Of a stretch of DNA of 64,000 bases, positions 57,348-64,000 are shown in pieces. The stretch is from Bettongia penicillata ogilbyi (taxonomy: Eukaryota; Chordata; Mammalia; Diprotodontia; Potoroidae): the NCBI GenBank assembly GCA_023548195.1, contig JAJHZJ010000399.1, forward strand, positions 7,135,100 through 7,199,099. The letters are read 5' to 3'. Both the position numbers and the translations under genes were made by a program. The notes beneath the pieces are model-generated. The model did not search any database. It was not told where the DNA came from and saw only the letters and a program-made list of their open reading frames with translations. Numbering within the stretch: position 1 is the stretch's first letter; each line of letters begins with the position of its first letter.

Positions 57348-57356
57348 GGAGGAGCC

Positions 57357-57366
57357 AAGATGGTGG
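57357..57366 (+). promoter_or_regulatory. YY1-like site at 5' end of copy G
   Basis: AAGATGGTGG, one mismatch from the form in copies D and F. Confidence 0.4.
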
Positions 57367-57379
57367 AGTAGAAAGACTC

Positions 57380-57796
57380 ATGTATGCTAGCTCCGAATCC
57401 ACAGCCGATAAATCTCCTGTAAAGAGAACTCCCCACAAATTCTGGAGCAGAGCAAGTGTGCACCAAGACAGTGGAAGAGATTTCCATTCCAGAGAGTCCT
57501 GGAGAGCCGTCCCCAGGGGTCCGTCGTGCTGCAGACAGCAGAGCCCATCCCTGTGCTGCCCTGGCCATGGCCCCAGAGGAGCAGGTCCCAGCAGGCTTCA
57601 GGGACAGAATTTCTGGTGGCCCGAAGGTTCCTCTGCCCACAGGCGGTACAGGTCAGTGACAGAGACTTCTGGACTGGCCCAGAGGGGAGCGGGTTGTCTC
57701 TGTGACTCAGGCCCCCTCGGGAGGCAGCAGCAGAGGCAATGGCGGAGGCAGTGGTGGTCCCAGGACTCCCCAATCAGGCAAGAGCTCCATTACTGA
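57380..57796 (+). CDS. HAL1 copy G leader upstream ORF (138 codons, hypothetical)
   Basis: Starts MYASSESTADKSPVKRTPHK with ATG about 33 bp from the element start. It continues past the point where A and D end, because this copy changed frame after SRAS, and reaches 138 codons. An overlapping frame (57,456-57,659) keeps the end PLPTGGTGQ-stop. Low-complexity Arg/Gln/Trp stretch near the end. No family recognised. Confidence 0.35.
   Translation: MYASSESTADKSPVKRTPHKFWSRASVHQDSGRDFHSRESWRAVPRGPSCCRQQSPSLCCPGHGPRGAGPSRLQGQNFWWPEGSSAHRRYRSVTETSGLAQRGAGCLCDSGPLGRQQQRQWRRQWWSQDSPIRQELHY
57652..57660 (+). promoter_or_regulatory. Putative 5' splice site in HAL1 leader (copy G)
   Basis: CAG followed by GTCAGTGAC. 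Confidence 0.3.
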
Positions 57797-57988
57797 AGGT
57801 CTCTGCATAAAGCCCCTGAGGGAACTGAGCCTCGGAGGAGGCCCTGCCCTCACCTGAGCACCAGAACTTAAGCTCAAATTGAATAGCGGCCACTACCGAG
57901 CATTTGAATCTCAGACCCCAAGCACTAGCTGGGCAGATCTAGGCGGGGGTGGAGAGGAATCTCAGAAGTCAAGTAACTGGCTGGGAAA

Positions 57989-59095
57989 ATGTCCAGAAAA
58001 AGAAAGCAAAATAAGACCATAGAAAGCTACTTTATTGAGGAAGAGATGTTCCTTCCTCCCTTCATTTCTGATAAAGAAGTACAATGCTTGCCATCAGGAA
58101 AGGACGTGGAGGTCTGGGCCTCTCTATCCCAGACATCCAAGGTGGAAGTCCGGTGGGCTCAGGCCATGGAAGAGCTCAAAAAGGATTTTGAAAAGCAAGT
58201 TAGACAGGTGGAGGAAAAACTGGGAAGAGAAATGAGAGAGATGCAAGAAAAGCATGAAAAACGGGTCAATACCTTACTAAAGGAGACCCAAAAAAATGCT
58301 GAAGAAAATAAGACCTTGAAAAATAGGCTCACTCAATAGGCAAAAGAGGTTCAAAAAGCCAATGAGGAGAAGAATGCTTTTCAAAAGCAGAATTAGTCAA
58401 ATGGAAAAAGAGGTTCAAAAGCTCACTGAAGACAATAGTTCTCTCAAGATTAGAATGGAACAGATGGGGTCTAATGATTTTCTGAGAAACCAAGAAATCA
58501 TAAAACAAAACCAAAAGAATGAAAAAATGGAAGATAATGTGAAATATCTCATTGAAAAACAACTGACCTGGAAAATAGATCTAGGAGAGACAATTTAAAA
58601 ATTAGGGAACTACCTCAAAGCCATGATCAAAAAAAGAGCCTAGACATCATCTTTTGTGATATTATCAAGGAAAACTGCCCTGAGATTCTAGAACCAGAGG
58701 GCAAAATAAGTATTGAAGGAATCCATCAACCACCACCTGAAAGAGATCCAAAAAGGGAAACTCCTAGGAAGATTGTGGCAAAAGTCCAGAATTCCCAGGT
58801 CAAGGAGAAAATATTGCAAGCAGCTAGAAAGAAACCATTCCAGTATTGTGGAAATACAATCAGGATAACTCAAGTTGTAGCAGCTTCTACATTAAGGGAT
58901 CGAAGGGTATGGAATAGGATATTCCAGAAGTCAACGGAAGTAGGACTCAAACCAAGAATCACCTACCCAGCAAAACTGAGTATAATACTTCAGGGGAAAA
59001 TATGGTCTTTCAATGAAGCAGAGGACTTTCAAGCATTCTTGATGAAAAGACCAGATCTGAAAAGAAAATTTGACTTTCAAACACAAGAATGAGAA
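57989..59095 (+). pseudogene. HAL1 copy G ORF1, broken after 116 codons
   Basis: The start is intact: MSRKRKQNKTIESYF, then an acidic linker and, at residue 60, MEELKKDFEKQ, where copies B and F begin their open parts. TAG at 58,337-58,339 ends the frame. An extra T near 58,380 and a further shift near 58,550 follow. The last 105 codons (58,778-59,092) are open and carry the C-terminal domain. Comparison with copy F gives a full-length family ORF1 of about 367 codons. Confidence 0.85.
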
Positions 59096-59228
59096 GAAGC
59101 ATGAAAAAGTAAACAGCAAAGAGAAGTCATAAGGGACTTACCAAAGGTGAACTGTTTACATTCCTACATGGAATGACAATATTTGTAACTCTTAAAACTT
59201 TTCAGTATCTGGGTAGTTGGTCGGACCC

Positions 59229-59320
59229 CACACAGATGTGCACACACATACATGCACACACACAGACATACATGCATGCACGCACACACACATACACACA
59301 TGCACGCACACACAGAGACA
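59229..59320 (+). repeat. CA-rich microsatellite, part of HAL1 G
   Basis: (CA)n with TG and CG interruptions. Confidence 0.85.
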
Positions 59321-60128
59321 GAGAGCACAGAGTGAATTGAATAGGATGGGACCATATCTTAAAAGAAATTAAGGTAAATGATGAGAGAGAAATGAAGTGG
59401 GAGAAGGTGAAATGGAATGGGGTAAATTATATCTCATTCAAGAGGCAAGCAGGAGACTTTTTAGTGGAGGGATAAAGAGGAGAGCTGAGAAAAAAACATG
59501 AAGTTTACCCGCATCACATTCGACTCAAGGAAGGAGTAAAATACACACTCATTTTTGTATGAAAACCTATCTTTCAGTGCAGGAAAGTGGGGGAGAAGGA
59601 GATAAGCAGGGAGGGAGGGATGATGGAAGGGAGGGCAATGGGAGAAGGGAGCAATTTGAAGTCAACACTCGGCAAGGGACAGGATCAAAAGACAGAGTAG
59701 AAACAATGGGGGGGGCAGAATAAGAGGGAGGGAGACACAGTAAGTCTTACACAACATGACTGTTATCGAAGTCATTTGCAAAACTACACAGATATGGCCT
59801 ATATTGAATTGCCTGCTTTCCCAAATGGAACGGGTGCGAAGGGAGGGATGGGGAGAATTTGGAACTCAAAGTTTTAGGCACAACTGTTGAGTATTGTTGT
59901 TGCTACTAGGAAATAGTTAATGGGAATAGAAAGTCATCTGGCCCTACAGGACAAAAGAGAAGATGGGGACAAGAGAAGGAAGGGATGATAGAAGAGAGGG
60001 CAAATTGGTGATAGGGAAAATTAGAATGCTCGGTGTATTGGGGTGGGGGGGTAAATGGGTAGAAAATTTGGAACCCAAAATTTTGTGAAAATGAATGCAA
60101 AAGTTAAATAAATAAATTTTAAAAATTT

Positions 60129-60139
60129 AAAAAATAAGG
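60129..60139. repeat. Target-site duplication, right copy (HAL1 G)
   Basis: AAAAAATAAGG; see 57,337-57,347. Confidence 0.7.
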
Positions 60140-60324
60140 TGTACTTGAAGAGTGACATTATGGGTAGAAATGTTAGCTATAACTAATTGGATATGAAATC
60201 AACCCATGATAATTTTAAAATGATGGTTTTAATGGATATCACCGTGTTAAATGGATATGATCTCCATACTTCCATGGAATGGAGCTCATTCTCTTTAATA
60301 AAATCTTTGTCCAATTACCTATTA

Positions 60325-60730
60325 TTTTTTTAACATTTATTAAATATTCAAAGCAAAATTTTCCCTCACTCCTTCCCTTCACCTCTCATTCAAAAGGCAA
60401 GCAATTTTACGTAGATTATCTATATGCATCTATGCAAAACACATTTCTCTTTTACTTCTGTTATAAAAGAAACTATAGACCAAAATACTCCAAGAAAAAT
60501 AAAATCCTAAAAATTATACTTCAACCTTCTTTCAGACTCTTTTAGTTCTTTCTCTAGAAGTGGATAGCATATATCTTTATGAGTCCTTTGGAATTTTCTT
60601 GGATCACTGTGTTACTAAGATTAGAACAGTTGATGATTGCACAATATTGCTGTTGCTGTGTACAGTGGTCTATTGATTCTGCTCACTTCATTTTGCATCA
60701 TTTCATGTAAGCCTTCCCAGGTTTGAAATA
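60325..60730 (-). mobile_element. L1 3' end fragment, older subfamily
   Basis: TTTGGAATTTTCTTGGATCA, GATGATTGCACAATATTGCT and GATTCTGCTCACTTCATTTT are the reverse of the end of L1 ORF2 and its 3' UTR. Confidence 0.65.
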
Positions 60731-61594
60731 CTTTCAAAGTTATAAATATTAAGTGTAGCACACTAAACTCAGTATTAACAGGACAAGGTACATTTAATCC
60801 CATTTTCCTCTCTGAAACTAGAAATAGTTAGACCATCTTAATATTCTTAGTAATTACTAAAAGCAGCAATTATATCTATGTACCAGTCTGCAGAATATTA
60901 AATGCAAAAGAATTAAGTCAATATAATTGCTTGTTCCCAAATAATTTCTATTGAAACTCTTCAAAAAAGATAGGAATAAGGTAACAATAATTATGGTAAT
61001 GACAACATTGAGGGGTATAAACACTTAACAGCTACTAAATACCTAGAAAGCAAAGAATTAATGCTCGATGTTCAAACTATAATTGCATAAGATCACCACC
61101 TTTCACAAATATACAAAGAATCCTTATGTCATGAATAAAAGTCTTAAAATATCCTTGGGAAATCAATAAATAAATGCTAACAAAAATAATCTATTACGAC
61201 AATAATGTCTGTAAATTCCTGAATATTACATGTTCTTTATTAAGTCTTTTCATACTAGAATATCAGTATTTAAGGTATATGTCATGAAAAGTTCTCAAAT
61301 TATAAAGACCAGGAAGAAGAACTCAAACTAATATGGGGACAGATATGAAACATGTATCATCCATCCCCTTTAACTTGTATGCTATTAGATTTCTCCCTAA
61401 CATGCTTCCAATGAACCTGAACAAAAGAAATTTAACTTTTAATATTTTATTAAAATATAAAATTCAATATTATCTACTTGTGCAACAGCCTACACAACAC
61501 TAAAAATTAAATTAAAATAGTAGCATAGTGATTTGTCCCAGAATTTCTAGCTGAATTCCATCAAAAGATGAAGTCAAGAGGAATAGTAATTTAA
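60731..61594. other. Unassigned AT-rich sequence
   Basis: No gene or repeat recognised. Confidence 0.5.
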
Positions 61595-61790
61595 CTTTTA
61601 TAGTTTGCAATGTACATTACATACATTATCTCATTTGAGCCTCAAAACAACCTTGTGAGATATATAGCAGAGATACATTTTATGGAGGAAGCAACTAAAA
61701 CTTAGAAATGTTCAACGACTCCAAGAACTAGTTATGTTATAGGCAGAATGTGATTGCTGGTATTTAACTTCCAAATTTCAATATTCTTTT
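61595..61790 (-). mobile_element. MIR-like SINE
   Basis: TTTGCAATGTACATTACATA, TCTCATTTGAGCCTCAAAAC and AACCTTGTGAGATATA are the reverse of the MIR 3' and middle blocks. Confidence 0.65.
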
Positions 61791-62309
61791 GAAAATACCT
61801 CATTGTAAGTCTTTCAAAGACTTTTTTTTTATTTTTGATTGACATTTTCTCTAAATCATCTTGTCAGGCAATGGGTTATGATCATGTGTTTAAAAACAAA
61901 TTAGCTGGTTTATTCAAGAAGATTGGATCGGTTTTTAAATTAAAATCTATGCTTGCATTAGCTTTCTGCTTTTCTATTAATTCACTTAAAATATTTTAGA
62001 AAAATATCAGGGTCTTTGAAAACATATTAAAGTGAAATGCAGCTCTATCAGTTAATTGTCAGGTTGTGCAAAACATAAAAGTAAAAACATATATATCTTG
62101 TGACTGGGGAAGACAGAGATCCCTTTTACATTTTAAAATATAGAATGAAGTCTTTCAGATATCATCATTGTCTTGACTCTCCCAGGTTACTTGTGAGTCC
62201 ACCACATAAGGGTATCTGGAAGAAATGAGAAATAAAAGAGGATGGAACATGCAATTTTTCACAATTTTGGTGTGAGGAAAATACATGAATGTGGAGGAAG
62301 AAGTTGAGG
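61791..62309. other. Unassigned sequence
   Basis: No gene or repeat recognised. Confidence 0.45.
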
Positions 62310-62422
62310 GAGGAGATATTACATGTGTGTATGTATACATACATATACATACATATATGCCCAAAGATATATGTGTGTATATACATATACATGTATGTGT
62401 GTATATATACACATATGAGTTT

Positions 62423-62456
<34 letters not shown>
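62310..62456. repeat. ATAC/GTAT and (AT)n microsatellite
   Basis: Alternating purine-pyrimidine tract ending in a pure (AT)n at about 62,424-62,456. It explains several overlapping low-complexity frames on both strands. Confidence 0.9.
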
Positions 62457-62459
<3 letters not shown>

Positions 62460-62484
62460 ACATAGTAATTCTCATGTCTTCCCA

Positions 62485-62570
62485 TTAAACTGTGAGCTCC
62501 TTGAGAGCAAGGGCTATCTTTGGCCTTTTTATTTGCTAAATAAAAGCTTATTGACTGACTGACTTACAAT
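62485..62570 (+). mobile_element. L2-like 3' end fragment
   Basis: AACTGTGAGCTCCTTGAGAG, CAAGGGCTATCTTTGGCCTT and AATAAAAGCTTATTGACTGA: standard L2 3' tail. Confidence 0.7.
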
Positions 62571-64000
62571 TTGATTTGCAAATACTGTCAAGAGAACAGA
62601 ATAAACGAAAGATTTCAAATCTGTAAATGTCCCGCAAGTTATGAGAACATTTATGCATTTATCTTTGTTTTTGCTCATCTTTTACTGTTTATATAATTCT
62701 CCTTGGAGGGATTTTTCCTTAAACAATAGTTCTAAGTGCCTAAATACTCAAATGAAATCTCCATGTTTTGGGGGGGTTAGAGGGGCAAACATTATCTAGT
62801 TGAAATTTATGAAATGATGATAATATTTTTGTAAAGTGTTTCCCTACAGAAAGGATTAATGGATGTATATTTGCTTTGCACAGAAACTAACTGTACTATC
62901 GACTTTACAATGTCAAGCAGCTTCTTTGTTAGGTGAACTGTTGTTGATATTGAAGTTCTGATTTTCAGGATTCAAGAATTTTATTTTTCTCTCCGTTTAG
63001 AACTCATAGATTTTGCCAGAAATAGAGCAGCCTCAATAAATATTATTTCTCAACAGAGATCCAGTAGACTTGAATCTGTTACTGAGAGGGAATATTTAAA
63101 ATAATAACAGCTACAATAAAATATTTAATATATATTGCATAATCAGGGTCCAGGATAGAGTTAAATACATTTGAATTAGGAATTTGAATCTAGATTAACA
63201 TAGAATTTCATATGTGGAGAAAGAATTTGAATAGGCTGAATCAAATTAACTTACTTCCATACATAAGCACAGAATCTGAATCTACTGAATCAAATTAATT
63301 TTAATAAAGTCAGCAATAAATCTAGAAAATCTCAGGCAAAATATAGAAATTTTCTTCTATATTATTTTCGTTAAATTATTTGGATTAACATTTCAGTTCT
63401 TCATTTTGTCTCTGAAGAGAGTACCTTGTTAAAGATTGATTTTTTTTTTTACTCTTACAAATATGCCTTTCTTCAGAGAAGGACAAGAAGACTGCAGATT
63501 CCGACGCAATATGAAGATGAACACTGAAGCAATTTGTTTGGGGGAAAATCTATTGAGTAAAAGGTATTTTAGAGAGCTAGACAAGTTTCTACATTGACAG
63601 TTCATATCAATGAACCTTGAAATATTTTTGGCCAAATTTTCTCGTCCATTTGTACATGTAAGCACAAGTAGAGTCTATGGTAAATTGTTCCCCACTGAAT
63701 GTAATTCTGTTAACAACCATAGAATTTAGGTAAAAACAAATGTTTCTTTGCCTTTCACAACAATAACAACATGAATGTGTCAAAGAAGAATTAAATCATG
63801 CCTGCTAAAAGGATAGCACAAACTTTGAGTCTGAAATTGTAGGTAATTTTAAAAGGAAGAGGGAACATGGAATAGAAAAAGTAAAAGGCATCTTAGGGTT
63901 GTCCTCCAACTTTCTCATTTAACAGGTAGATAAAGTGGGATCTCGAAATCTTTGGGGACAAATTCAACGTAGGATTGCAAGAGATTTATTGGGAATCTGG
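62571..64000. other. Unassigned AT-rich sequence to window end
   Basis: No gene recognised; the longest frame is 78 codons (63,429-63,665, minus), with no family likeness. Confidence 0.5.

Larger units (their letters stand above)
57348..60128 (+). mobile_element. HAL1 copy G, full length
   Basis: Starts GGAGGAGCCAAGATGGTGG and follows the standard plan: leader to 57,988, ORF1 57,989-59,095, spacer, CA tract (about 59,229-59,320), purine-rich 3' region, tail near 60,105-60,128. It is the only copy with a readable ORF1 N-terminus. Confidence 0.92.

Noticed and set aside
62155..62488. Three overlapping frames of 67-106 codons rich in Tyr, Ile and His
   Set aside because: Produced by the ATAC/AT microsatellite on both strands.
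1..64000. Bacterial, phage or viral genome content
   Set aside because: No dense coding, no operons. Retroelement layers, SINEs and microsatellites are typical of a mammalian genome.

Overview
The window looks like non-coding DNA from a marsupial (metatherian mammal). No host gene, exon, tRNA or rRNA could be supported. The marsupial call rests on three things: LINE-1 (L1) copies with a therian-type 5' end; CORE/MIR-type SINEs, two of which carry an RTE/BovB-like tail; and a family of ORF1-only half-L1 elements of the kind described as HAL1 in opossum. The species cannot be fixed from sequence alone. Element names are from recognition, not from a database run.

Layout. 1-4.7 kb: remains of an old L1, interrupted by a younger L1 that has lost the middle of the element. 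4.7-7.1 kb: old MIR and L2 pieces and three AT-rich microsatellites. 7.1-9.9 kb: HAL1 copy A (minus). 10.9-14.6 kb: HAL1 copy B (plus), with a long target-site duplication (TSD) and an apparent 3' transduction. 15.0-15.2 kb: SINE. 15.3-19.3 kb: 5'-truncated L1 (plus). 19.3-29.0 kb: a near full-length L1 (minus) that landed in the tail of the previous one and was itself hit by HAL1 copy C (22.0-24.7 kb) and an L1 3' fragment (26.3-26.9 kb). 29.5-32.0 kb: three L1 fragments. 32.0-34.3 kb: possible solo LTR, L2 and MIR pieces. 34.6-36.1 kb: HAL1 copy D with an internal deletion. 37.0-39.0 kb: old HAL1-like copy E (minus). 39.9-45.4 kb: mostly unique AT-rich DNA with old SINE pieces. 45.7-47.9 kb: very old ORF1-bearing element (minus). 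48.1-50.9 kb: HAL1 copy F (minus), which keeps a 308-codon open ORF1. 51-53.7 kb: SINE, marsupial repeat, old L1 5' half, and a 5'-inverted HAL1 3' fragment. 57.3-60.1 kb: HAL1 copy G (plus). The rest is unique DNA with MIR, L2, L1 and microsatellite pieces.

Best-supported biology. The recent elements (A, B, C, D, F, G) share one plan: a G-rich 5' start resembling the human L1 start, a GC-rich leader of about 650 bp, one ORF1 (coiled coil, RRM, C-terminal domain), a former ORF1/ORF2 spacer, a (CA)n tract, a purine-rich 3' region, and an A-rich tail. They have no ORF2, so they must use reverse transcriptase supplied in trans, most simply from L1 copies whose last 50 bp look similar. Three features seem under-described: a sense upstream ORF in the leader that is open in several copies, a 5'-splice-site-like motif present at the same leader position in six copies, and a threefold tandem leader repeat in copy B.
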